Shown: positions 1-8,119 of the stretch, piece by piece | Layout: each line of letters begins with the position of its first letter | Numbering within the stretch: the first letter of the stretch is position 1 | Source of the DNA: Treponema sp. | GTDB lineage: Bacteria > Spirochaetota > Spirochaetia > Treponematales > Treponemataceae | Reading direction: 5' to 3' | NCBI GenBank assembly: GCA_012520945.1 | Contig: JAAYNH010000010.1 | Span: 57,752-121,751 of the forward strand | Length of the DNA stretch: 64,000 nucleotides | The notes under the pieces: model-generated | Databases searched by the model: none | Told to the model about the DNA's origin: nothing | What the model saw: the letters and a program-made list of their open reading frames with translations, nothing else | Translations under genes and position numbers: made by a program

Positions 1-11
1 TGTAAAAATGG

Positions 12-17
12 TATAAT
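12..17 (+). promoter_or_regulatory. Probable -10 element of the polA promoter
   Basis: A perfect TATAAT lies 31 nt upstream of the polA start. The matching -35 would fall outside the window. A Shine-Dalgarno AGGAGA follows at 38-43, so this transcript should have an ordinary short leader. Confidence 0.4.
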
Positions 18-48
18 AATTTTAGTGCATTTTTTTTAGGAGATTATT

Positions 49-2913
49 TTGATATATATTCTCGATTCCTACGGCTTAATTTTTCGTTCATATTATGCTT
101 TTGTTTCTCGTCCTCTCATAAATGAACAGGGGCAAAATATTTCTGCAGTTTTTGGTTTTTTTAGAAATTTACTTAGTGTTCTTAAAAATGAACGACCGAA
201 TTTTTTCGTTGCTGTATTTGATCCTCCTACACCTACTTTCCGTCATATAATGTATCCTGAATATAAAGCGAATCGTGATGAAACTCCGAAAGATTTACAT
301 GCACAAGTTCCCATAATTGAAGAAGTGTTGGCGGCATTGGGAATTAAAAAAATGTGTTTTGATGGATTTGAAGCAGATGATGTTATTGCTACATTAGTTA
401 AAAATTGTGAAAAGTCCGGAAAGTCTTGTCGCATTCTTTCAAATGATAAAGACTTGATGCAATTAGTTTCCGATAATACATATATTTTAAGGCCTTCAAA
501 AATGGGTGGTTGGGAAACCGTTGATTCAAACGTCGTTGAAGCAGAGTGGGGGGTAAAGCCACAAAAAATGCTTGATATTTTGTCATTGATTGGTGATTCG
601 GCAGATAATATTCCTGGAGTTGTAGGCGTTGGACCTAAAACTGCAATAAAATTATTAACACAATATAGCAGTCTTGATGAAATTTATGAAAATGCACAAG
701 AAATTGGCGGTGCAATCGGTGAAAAAATACGTAATGGAAAAGAAAATGCATATTTTTCGCAAAATTTGATTAAACTTCGATACGATGTACCAATTTCAGA
801 AACCTATGAAGGCTTATGCTGTCAAGAATTGAATTTTGTTGAAGCTGCAAAAATTTTATATAAGTATGGTGTAAGACAAGTTGCTAAAGAATATGCTGCA
901 ATGGCAGAAACAAAAATTGCCGACGTGGTTAATAAAAATGATTTTTCTAATGATGAAGCAGACGAAAGAAACATCTTTGCAAAATCATTAGAAAATGAAT
1001 CTTTAGAAAATGATGAAATACAAAATGATATTATTGAAAATAATATTTTTGTTTCTGATATTGAACAGGGAATTCCTTTGAAAAAAAATGAAGGAAAATA
1101 TTATGCAATAACAGATTTGCCTTCGTTGACAAAAATAGTAGACAAAATTTTGGACATAGGTTCGTGTGCGTTTGATTGCGAAACTGACGGACTGGAGACA
1201 TGGAAATGTCAAATAGTCGGTTTCAGTTTATGTTACACGAAAGCTGAGGCTTACTATGTTCCTCTGGGAAGAGGTATGGATTTATTCAGTACGGAAGGTA
1301 TATCAAAAAAAGAAGCATTTGAGCAGTTGCGAAGGATTTTTTGCATAAAAAAAGATATGAAAATAATTATGCATAATGGAAAATTTGATTTAAAAGTTCT
1401 TTCGGCACACGGAATGTTCCAAAATGCACATGGTGAAAAAATACCGTTAACTGCTCAAATTATAGATACGATGGTTGCGTGTTGGCTTTTGGAAAGTGAT
1501 AGAACATCTTTTTCTTTAGATAATTTATCGGAACGTAAACTGGGTATCGAAACAATTCCATACAAAGAAATTGTGCCAAAAAATGCAACTTTTTTTGATG
1601 TACCACTTGAAATTGCAACAAAATATGCGGCAGAAGATGCTGATTTGACTTGGCAGCTTTGGCAACTTTTTGAACCTGCATTGAAAAAATCCGGTCTTGA
1701 TAAATTATTTTGGGAACTTGAAATGCCCATTTTGTTAATTTTGGCAAATATGGAAGAAAATGGTATATATATCGAAAAAGACGAATTGTCAAAATATTCA
1801 TCTGAGTTATCAAGTCAAATTGAAAAGTTGCAAAATCAAATATATGAAATGGTTGGTTATGAGTTTAATATCGCATCTCCAAAACAATTACAGGAAGTGT
1901 TATTTGTTGATCGTAAATTACAAACGTCCAAAAAAATAAAAACAGGTTTTTCCACAGACACTAGTGTTTTGGAAGAACTTGCTTTAATTGATGAAGTACC
2001 TGCAAAAATTTTAGATTATCGAGGCGTGACAAAGTTGCTTTCAACTTATGTAGACGCTTTACCCGTTCTTGCCGATAATAATTCGCGTATCCATACGAAT
2101 TTTATACAAACAGGAACCGCCACAGGACGACTTTCAAGTCGTGAGCCGAATTTGCAAAATATTCCTGTTCGAAATGAAGCAGGACGAAGAATTCGTATGG
2201 CATTTTCTGCACCTAAAGGCAGAGTTCTGGTTAGTGCGGACTATAGCCAAATTGAGCTTGTGATTTTAGCACATTTGTCGCAAGATGTTGCTTTGTGCAA
2301 TGCATTTAATTCCGGTATCGATGTTCATAAATCAACGGCGAGTTTAATTTTTGGCGTTGATATGGAAAATGTTAGTGCCGATATGAGACGTACGGCAAAA
2401 ACAATTAATTTTGGTGTAATGTATGGCATGAGTGCTTTTCGTTTGGCAAAAGAATTAAAAATTACACGTACACAAGCAACTGATTTTATAAAAATGTATT
2501 TTGCTACATATTCCGGTGTACGTACATTTTTGGATACAACGATATCGCATTGCGAAAAAAACGGTTTTGTTGAAACTATTATGAATCGTCGTCGCTATAT
2601 TGCACATATAAACAGTCGCAATAAAATAGAAAAAGCCACTGCCGAAAGAATTGCTATAAATACTCCTATTCAGGGAAGTGCTGCAGATATTGTGAAAAAA
2701 GCTATGATTGCAGTTTACGATAACTTGAGTCAAAAATTTCCAAGTGCAAAAATGTTGCTACAAGTCCATGATGAACTTATTTGTGAGTGCAATGAAAAAG
2801 ACGGTGAAAAAGTTGCACAATTGATAAAAGAAAGTATGGAAAAAGTAGTTAAATTGAATATTCCGCTTAAAGCTAGCGTGGAAGTCGGTCAACGTTGGGG
2901 ACAATTTCACTAG
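49..2913 (+). CDS. polA: DNA polymerase I
   Basis: DNA repair and Okazaki-fragment polymerase, 954 residues, full length for the family. Three domains can be read. The N-terminal 5'-3' exonuclease domain (about 1-290) ends near the helix-hairpin-helix GVVGVGPKTA. The 3'-5' proofreading domain has the DxE motif at about 375 (FDCETDG), the Exo II motif HNGKFD and Exo III motif YAAEDAD, so proofreading looks intact. The polymerase domain shows motif A DYSQIE (about 731), motif B with RRTAKTINFG, and motif C VHDE (about 907). The start is TTG at 49, chosen because AGGAGA sits 5 nt upstream. coaE follows after 9 nt, suggesting co-transcription. Between the 5' nuclease and proofreading domains is an acidic, Asn/Glu-rich linker (about 300-350). 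Confidence 0.97.
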   Translation: MIYILDSYGLIFRSYYAFVSRPLINEQGQNISAVFGFFRNLLSVLKNERPNFFVAVFDPPTPTFRHIMYPEYKANRDETPKDLHAQVPIIEEVLAALGIKKMCFDGFEADDVIATLVKNCEKSGKSCRILSNDKDLMQLVSDNTYILRPSKMGGWETVDSNVVEAEWGVKPQKMLDILSLIGDSADNIPGVVGVGPKTAIKLLTQYSSLDEIYENAQEIGGAIGEKIRNGKENAYFSQNLIKLRYDVPISETYEGLCCQELNFVEAAKILYKYGVRQVAKEYAAMAETKIADVVNKNDFSNDEADERNIFAKSLENESLENDEIQNDIIENNIFVSDIEQGIPLKKNEGKYYAITDLPSLTKIVDKILDIGSCAFDCETDGLETWKCQIVGFSLCYTKAEAYYVPLGRGMDLFSTEGISKKEAFEQLRRIFCIKKDMKIIMHNGKFDLKVLSAHGMFQNAHGEKIPLTAQIIDTMVACWLLESDRTSFSLDNLSERKLGIETIPYKEIVPKNATFFDVPLEIATKYAAEDADLTWQLWQLFEPALKKSGLDKLFWELEMPILLILANMEENGIYIEKDELSKYSSELSSQIEKLQNQIYEMVGYEFNIASPKQLQEVLFVDRKLQTSKKIKTGFSTDTSVLEELALIDEVPAKILDYRGVTKLLSTYVDALPVLADNNSRIHTNFIQTGTATGRLSSREPNLQNIPVRNEAGRRIRMAFSAPKGRVLVSADYSQIELVILAHLSQDVALCNAFNSGIDVHKSTASLIFGVDMENVSADMRRTAKTINFGVMYGMSAFRLAKELKITRTQATDFIKMYFATYSGVRTFLDTTISHCEKNGFVETIMNRRRYIAHINSRNKIEKATAERIAINTPIQGSAADIVKKAMIAVYDNLSQKFPSAKMLLQVHDELICECNEKDGEKVAQLIKESMEKVVKLNIPLKASVEVGQRWGQFH

Positions 2914-2922
2914 GAGAAAAAT

Positions 2923-3525
2923 ATGAAACTTTATGCAGTTACAGGTCCCATGGCTGCAGGAAAAAATGTTGTTTGCTCAATTTTGGAAGAAGCAGGATTT
3001 GCTTGCGTTGATGCTGATGTGTTAACTCATAAAGCGGTGGAAATTAGTAAAGATAAAATCATTGAAACTTTTGGCACAGAGGCCAAACAAAAAAATATAT
3101 CTCTTTTGAATAAAGATGGAAAAATTAATCGAAGGTCTCTTGGGCAAATTGTTTTTACTTCGCCTGAAAACATAGCCAAACAAGAACAAATTATTCATCC
3201 TATAATTTCTAAAATGATGGATGAATTTATAGAAGAAAATTTTGCACAAGGCAAGAATGTAGTCCTTAATGCAACAGTCTTATATAAAATTGAAACAATA
3301 AAACGCGTTGATACAATAATCTTTGTTACAGCCTCTTTTTGTAAGCGATTTTTTCGTGTTTTAAAACGTGATAATATAAAAGTTAAACAAATTTTACAAA
3401 GATTTCATGCTCAAAAAAATTTATTTACTAAATATAAATTTTTAAATACCGATATTTATAAAGTAAACAACAATGTTTCAATTAAGAGACTGCGAAAAAA
3501 AATTCTTAAAATTGTTCAAAAATAA
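2923..3525 (+). CDS. coaE: Dephospho-CoA kinase
   Basis: Last step of CoA synthesis: ATP-dependent phosphorylation of dephospho-CoA at the ribose 3' position. 200 residues, normal length. The N-terminus has a P-loop read as GPMAAGKN followed by the DADxLTH motif (DADVLTHKAV) typical of CoaE, and the lid region has a Lys/Arg-rich stretch (FFRVLKRDN). Odd point: the P-loop ends GKN where most kinases have GKS or GKT. The start ATG is preceded by AGGAG 6 nt upstream, just behind the polA stop. A second CoA gene, coaX, lies at 54023-54820. Identification rests on length and motifs; other P-loop kinases are unlikely given the DADxLTH motif. Confidence 0.88.
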   Translation: MKLYAVTGPMAAGKNVVCSILEEAGFACVDADVLTHKAVEISKDKIIETFGTEAKQKNISLLNKDGKINRRSLGQIVFTSPENIAKQEQIIHPIISKMMDEFIEENFAQGKNVVLNATVLYKIETIKRVDTIIFVTASFCKRFFRVLKRDNIKVKQILQRFHAQKNLFTKYKFLNTDIYKVNNNVSIKRLRKKILKIVQK

Positions 3526-3561
3526 TTCGCAGATTTTACTAATGCTTTAAGGATTTAGTTT

Positions 3562-4515
3562 ATGGATCAAAAAAGAATATTATGGATTGTTGCTGCTGTA
3601 GGTATTTTTCTGTTGGTAGTTGTGGGAGCTGCTTTAATTCTTTATGCTCCTCCTAAACAGAATGCAACTCAAATTGCAAAAAATGAAAGAATTTTTAAAA
3701 AAGATGAGCTATCTCAACCAAATTTTATAGAAAGTAAAACACCTCAAACAAATTTTTTACATAATGAAGGCAAAATTCCTACAACAGTGAAAGAGTTGAC
3801 CGTGATTGCGGAAAATGCAACTATAATTTCCGATAAGACTGTTGATGGGAAGACAAACTTACAAATTATTCCGGAAAAAAAATCTACGCCTGCTTTAGGG
3901 CAAACAGATGAAGTGACATTTCAGTCAATTCAAAATGACACATCAAAAGATATTCTTTCAAAAAATGAAAATAATATGCCTCAAGTTGGGGAGCGTTTTC
4001 CGCAACAAGTACAAATTGAAGTTAAGCCGATAAAAATTGAAACTGTTGCCGGTGCAAAAGAAAGTGCAGTTACTGTTGTAAATGTAGCTCCTCCTCAAAA
4101 AATGCCGATTGTTGAAAAAAAAGAACCAAAGCCTGTAACGAAAGTTACACCTGCAACGAGTGCAAAAAAAGAGACAAAAACTGAAAGTCCAAAACCTGTT
4201 GCAAAGCAAACGGCAAAAGGAACAACAAGTTCGTCCGCACCAAAAATTACTCCAAAATATTGGGTTCAAGCGGCATCTTTTACAAATAAGAAAAATGCTG
4301 AAGATGCACGAAAAATTTTGACACAGGAAAAAATTGAAAGCGAATTATTTACATATACCGCTGCAGATGGCAAACTATATTACCGTGTTCGCGTTGGTCC
4401 GTATTCAACAAAAAGTGAAGCGGAATATTGGCGAGTGAGAATTTCACAGGTAGAACAGTTTAGTAAAACTTCAAGTTATGTAACAAACTCAAGTGAGCCA
4501 ATTGCAAAAAAATAA
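3562..4515 (+). CDS. SPOR-domain membrane protein
   Basis: 317-residue single-pass inner-membrane protein. A short cytoplasmic N-terminus is followed by a hydrophobic segment (about 6-28), a long low-complexity Lys/Pro/Thr/Glu-rich periplasmic linker (about 30-230), and a C-terminal SPOR domain (about 232-305; YWVQAASF at its start and YRVRVGPYSTKSEAE near its end). SPOR domains bind denuded glycan strands of peptidoglycan at division sites, so a role in septation or cell-wall handling is likely but inferred. It follows coaE by 36 nt with an AAGGA site upstream, and a bidirectional terminator follows it. It may be the distal gene of a polA-coaE transcript. Confidence 0.85.
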   Translation: MDQKRILWIVAAVGIFLLVVVGAALILYAPPKQNATQIAKNERIFKKDELSQPNFIESKTPQTNFLHNEGKIPTTVKELTVIAENATIISDKTVDGKTNLQIIPEKKSTPALGQTDEVTFQSIQNDTSKDILSKNENNMPQVGERFPQQVQIEVKPIKIETVAGAKESAVTVVNVAPPQKMPIVEKKEPKPVTKVTPATSAKKETKTESPKPVAKQTAKGTTSSSAPKITPKYWVQAASFTNKKNAEDARKILTQEKIESELFTYTAADGKLYYRVRVGPYSTKSEAEYWRVRISQVEQFSKTSSYVTNSSEPIAKK

Positions 4516-4540
4516 CATCTTTTTGTTGTATGTTTTGCAC

Positions 4541-4580
4541 AAAAAAAGCCCGCGGAAAATCCGGGGCTTTTTTTATTTTT
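4541..4580. terminator. Bidirectional intrinsic terminator between the SPOR gene and folE2
   Basis: Stem AAAAAAAGCCC/GGGCTTTTTTT continued by CGG/CCG with one bulged G, and an AAAAT loop. The T run follows on the plus strand and, by symmetry, on the minus strand. It sits between convergent genes and overlaps the folE2 stop codon. Confidence 0.8.
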
Positions 4581-5358
4581 CAACGTAAGCATATGCATTA
4601 TGATTATGAATGCTTTCATAATTTTCGGCTTCAACACTAAACCATGAAAATTCACCATCAAGGTTATATTTTTCAGGCATATTTTGCAGTGCAATATAAA
4701 CTTCACGAGCAACATCTTCAACAAAACGCGGATTTGCATATGCTTGTTCGGTAACAAATTTTTCATCATCTCGCTTTAAAATAGAATAAAGTGCACTTGA
4801 AGCGGAATTTTCAACTTCAGCAATAATATCTTCTATCCAGAAAAAATGAGTATTTCGCACTTTAACGCGAACAATACCACGTTGATTATGTGCACCGTTT
4901 TTACTGATTGCTTTTGAGCATGGACATAAAGTTGTTACCGGCACTTCCACAGTTACGTAAAATTCTTTTGAGTTTTCAGTAACCGTTCCCTCATAAGTGC
5001 ATTCATAGCACATCATGCCGGCATTTTTTGAAACCGGAGCCGTTTTTTCCATAAAAAATGGAAACCTCACCACAGCAAAAGCACGTTCTGCTTTTAGTTT
5101 AATACGTACTTCATTGAGCATATTTAAAAAACCTTTCATGCTTAAGTCTCTGTGGTGAGCGTGGAAAATTTCCACGAAACGGCTCATGTGCGTTCCTTTG
5201 TAATGATGGGGCAAATTTACAAAAAGGTCTGCATTTGCAGTTGTGGTTTGCACTTTGTTTTTTTTATCCAAAACTTTTACAGGGTAGCGTAAACCGCGAA
5301 CACCCACTTTTTGTAGCGGAATTTCACGATTGTCAGCCTGGTTTTGTATATCTATCAT
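4573..5358 (-). CDS. folE2: GTP cyclohydrolase I type IB (FolE2)
   Basis: First committed step of folate synthesis: GTP to 7,8-dihydroneopterin triphosphate, by the metal-promiscuous type IB enzyme. 261 residues. The N-terminus (DIQNQADNREIPLQKVGVRG) is characteristic of FolE2, and the metal-binding cysteine motif TLCPCSKAIS is present, followed by HNQRGIV. It begins 4 nt after the folD stop, so the two form a folate operon. The FolE2 type does not depend strictly on zinc; whether a zinc-dependent FolE also exists cannot be judged here. The ribosome site is weak (AAGG about 10 nt upstream), consistent with coupling to folD. Confidence 0.93.
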   Translation of the reverse strand: MIDIQNQADNREIPLQKVGVRGLRYPVKVLDKKNKVQTTTANADLFVNLPHHYKGTHMSRFVEIFHAHHRDLSMKGFLNMLNEVRIKLKAERAFAVVRFPFFMEKTAPVSKNAGMMCYECTYEGTVTENSKEFYVTVEVPVTTLCPCSKAISKNGAHNQRGIVRVKVRNTHFFWIEDIIAEVENSASSALYSILKRDDEKFVTEQAYANPRFVEDVAREVYIALQNMPEKYNLDGEFSWFSVEAENYESIHNHNAYAYVEK

Positions 5359-5362
5359 AATT

Positions 5363-6232
5363 TTATTTACCTTGAGCGGCTTCCAATGTATTTTGCATTA
5401 ACATGGCAATTGTCATTGGACCCACACCACGAGGAACAGGTGTTATAAAAGACGCAACTTTTTTTGCCGCTTCAAAATCTACATCTCCTACAAGGCGAAA
5501 ACCGCTTTTTTTAGTTGAGTCGGGAATACGATTTACTCCCACATCAATTACCGTAGCACCCGGTTTAATCATATCTGCAGTAATTACACCGGCTTTACCA
5601 ACTGCCGCAATTAAAATATCTGCTTGCCGGGTATGTTCGGCAATATTTTTTGTACCGGTGTGACAAATTGTTACTGTTGCATTTATGTCCTTACGAGATA
5701 ATAAAATAGAAAGCGGTTTTCCGACAATATTAGAACGTCCGACAACAACAGCATGCATTCCATTTGTCGGGATATTCATTTCTCGGAGTAAAACTAATAC
5801 TCCATGTGGAGTGCAAGGTAAATAAGATTTTTTTCCTATTACCATATTGCCCACATTTATGGGATGAAAGCCGTCAACATCTTTTTCAGGATTAATAGCC
5901 ATAATTACTTTTTCTTCGTTAATATGTTTAGGCAGAGGCAATTGAACTAAAATTCCATGCACGGTTTTATCATCGTTAAGTTCGTCAATAATATTAAGTA
6001 AATCTTGTTCTTTTGTATCTGCCGGTAGACGAATTGATTTATCGGTCATACCTACTTCTGCTAAAGCTTTTTCTTTACCTGTAACATATGAAATACTAGC
6101 CGGGTCCTCTCCTACAAGAATTACAGCTAAGCATGGACAGATACCTTTTTTTTTCAATTCCGAAACTTGTTTTGCCACACGACCTCGAACATTTGCCGCA
6201 ATTTGGAATCCGTCAATTATCGTTGCACTCAT
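5363..6232 (-). CDS. folD: Bifunctional methylenetetrahydrofolate dehydrogenase/cyclohydrolase
   Basis: Interconverts 5,10-methylene-, 5,10-methenyl- and 10-formyl-THF for purine and formyl-Met synthesis. 289 residues from the ATG at 6232, chosen over an upstream in-frame start at 6304 because AGGAG sits 5 nt before it and because the protein then begins MSATIIDG like other FolD proteins. Seen motifs: YVTGKEKA (catalytic Lys region), QLPLP, the DVDGFHPIN loop, the nucleotide-binding [11 protein letters not shown], and the C-terminal [10 protein letters not shown]. First gene of the folD-folE2 pair, divergent from the outer-membrane protein gene at 6378. Confidence 0.95.
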   Translation of the reverse strand: MSATIIDGFQIAANVRGRVAKQVSELKKKGICPCLAVILVGEDPASISYVTGKEKALAEVGMTDKSIRLPADTKEQDLLNIIDELNDDKTVHGILVQLPLPKHINEEKVIMAINPEKDVDGFHPINVGNMVIGKKSYLPCTPHGVLVLLREMNIPTNGMHAVVVGRSNIVGKPLSILLSRKDINATVTICHTGTKNIAEHTRQADILIAAVGKAGVITADMIKPGATVIDVGVNRIPDSTKKSGFRLVGDVDFEAAKKVASFITPVPRGVGPMTIAMLMQNTLEAAQGK

Positions 6233-6294
6233 AAAAACTCCTAAAAAAATTGTAACTTTAGTATTGCCTTTATTGTTTACAAAATATAAAGGCG

Positions 6295-6323
6295 TTGAAA
6301 TCAATCGAAAAATAAGATATATT
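6295..6323 (+). promoter_or_regulatory. Promoter of the 6378 outer-membrane protein operon
   Basis: TTGAAA (6295-6300) and TATATT (6318-6323), each 5/6 to the sigma-70 consensus, separated by exactly 17 bp. Transcription should start near 6330, giving a leader of about 48 nt that contains the GAGG ribosome site at 6370-6373. Confidence 0.55.
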
Positions 6324-6377
6324 TATTATACAAAATTTAGCTACTTTTATCTATGACTTAGCTCAATGTGAGGATTT

Positions 6378-6968
6378 ATGAAAAAAAAATTAACACTTAT
6401 TTTGTTATGTTTTTTTGTTTTGGGTTTTGTTTTTGCCCAAACAGAAAATGAAGTTCAACCTGAAGAAGATGATGAATATGAATATGTATACAAAGCAAAT
6501 CAAGGTGGAGATTCATATATTCGCATGAGTTTAGCAGTGGATATTCCGTTAAAGCCTGAAATTCCTAAAATGAAAGTAGGAGGTTCCGGTACTTTGGGTT
6601 TTGCACAATATTTGAACAGTTGGTTTGCATTAGGAGGAGATTTCAGTTTTGCTTATTCGGAAACAATTGGAAGTAATGTTTATTATTTTGTACCGATAAT
6701 GTTCAGAGCCACTGCTCAATTAACGTTGGATAAATTCGAGCTTCCTTTAACGATAGGTTTGGGCGGAAGTTTCCAAAACTATGTTGACCGGCTATATTTT
6801 GGTTTGACAATTCAGCCGGAAGTGGGCATCTTTTATCGTTTCCGCCCGGATTGGTCAATTGGTGCCATGTGTGGACTTTATATTTTGCCGCAATGGTATA
6901 AAAATCAAACGTATAATTACATCGGCTATATTCTTACGGGAACGATAGGTGTTCGCTATCACTTTTAG
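6378..6968 (+). CDS. Small predicted outer-membrane beta-barrel protein
   Basis: 196 residues. A clear signal peptide (MKKKLTLILLCFFVLGFVFA, cleavage before QTE) is followed by an acidic stretch (EEDDEYEYVY) and then alternating hydrophobic/polar strands rich in Gly and aromatic residues, ending in YHF. A terminal aromatic after beta-strands is typical of outer-membrane barrels. Treponemes carry small 8-stranded-barrel-like proteins of this size (for example the TP0733 and OmpW-like families); I cannot tell which. It is followed after 9 nt by a lipoprotein gene, so the two probably form an envelope operon. Function unknown. Confidence 0.6.
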   Translation: MKKKLTLILLCFFVLGFVFAQTENEVQPEEDDEYEYVYKANQGGDSYIRMSLAVDIPLKPEIPKMKVGGSGTLGFAQYLNSWFALGGDFSFAYSETIGSNVYYFVPIMFRATAQLTLDKFELPLTIGLGGSFQNYVDRLYFGLTIQPEVGIFYRFRPDWSIGAMCGLYILPQWYKNQTYNYIGYILTGTIGVRYHF

Positions 6969-6977
6969 GAGTTAAAA

Positions 6978-8102
6978 ATGAAAAAAACTATAGTTTTGTT
7001 TGCTTTAATTTGTTTGATTTTTTCTGCATGTACAAAAGAACCAATGCTTTATGATGTTGCTAGGGAAACAAAATTATTAAGCCAAACTGTTCTTGGTAAC
7101 ATTTATAATATAGTGCAATTTAAAGATATGCTTTTTGCCGTAAATGGTAATGTGCTTTCAAAAGATGTTAACACATTACGTACTGCTAATGCTTCCGTTT
7201 GGAAAAATAATGTAAAGCCTGTTGTAAATAATAAAAAACTTCAGGTTGTTCGTGTTGCTGTAGGCGATAACGGCAATGCACTTTATGTAATGACCATTGA
7301 AAATAATACGGTCGATGAAGATATTCCGGGTACTTTTTGTATACATAAAGCAAAATTTGATGAAGATGGTATTTCCGGATGGATAAAAATAGAAACACCT
7401 GAAAAAGCTGTATTGCGTGAAATGATTAGCGACGGGAAAAATTTATATGGCATTTTAAATTTTGGCACAGAAGATGAACATGATAGAAAAGATGAAGCAT
7501 TTTTGGTAAACGATGACAGTTATGCTGAAGAAGCAAGTTTTGTAAGTGAAAATGACGGATACAAAGGTTTAGGCACCGATTATCCGTCGCGTATTCAAGG
7601 TGTTGCAACTTGTGGAGACAAACCATTTTTTCATATAACACCTTTTGTTGTGGCAAATAATGACAATACAATAATTTATAAAGTAGAATCCGGCATGGTT
7701 TCTTATTATTCTAAAGACGGTTTAGAGTGGAAAGATATTCCAAATTCTGCATTTTTAATGCCTGTATCATTAACATATTATGAAGACGTGAATGATGCAA
7801 AAAAACTTTTAGTAGGTTGTTCTTCAGGCTATTACGAAGTTTTGTTAAATGATGACGGCACTGTGCCTACAGATGCAACTAAAGCAACGCCTAATAATAA
7901 TTATGCGGTAACTTTTGGCACTAGTCGTGTTATAAGTATTTTTGCACCGAAAACTGAAGGTGCCGGAAAAGCATCAATTTATGTAGGCATATTAAAAAGC
8001 GATGATGAATCCGGCTCTAAATATTCAGGAATGTGGAGTTATTATCCTGAGCGTGATACGATTGATGAATATGGTAATCGTAATGGATGGAACTGTGAAT
8101 AA
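6978..8102 (+). CDS. Lipoprotein of unknown function
   Basis: 374 residues with a lipoprotein signal peptide (MKKTIVLFALICLIFSAC, lipidated Cys at 18; lipobox IFSAC). The rest is beta-rich with repeated short hydrophobic strands such as MLFAVNGNVL and ISIFAPKTEG, which suggests a beta-propeller-like fold, but no family is recognised. AGGAG lies 7 nt before the ATG. It is downstream of the barrel protein at 6378 and probably functions with it in the envelope. The C-terminus (YGNRNGWNCE) is short and carries one Cys. Confidence 0.7.
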   Translation: MKKTIVLFALICLIFSACTKEPMLYDVARETKLLSQTVLGNIYNIVQFKDMLFAVNGNVLSKDVNTLRTANASVWKNNVKPVVNNKKLQVVRVAVGDNGNALYVMTIENNTVDEDIPGTFCIHKAKFDEDGISGWIKIETPEKAVLREMISDGKNLYGILNFGTEDEHDRKDEAFLVNDDSYAEEASFVSENDGYKGLGTDYPSRIQGVATCGDKPFFHITPFVVANNDNTIIYKVESGMVSYYSKDGLEWKDIPNSAFLMPVSLTYYEDVNDAKKLLVGCSSGYYEVLLNDDGTVPTDATKATPNNNYAVTFGTSRVISIFAPKTEGAGKASIYVGILKSDDESGSKYSGMWSYYPERDTIDEYGNRNGWNCE

Positions 8103-8119
8103 TAAAAGTGCAAAAAAGT

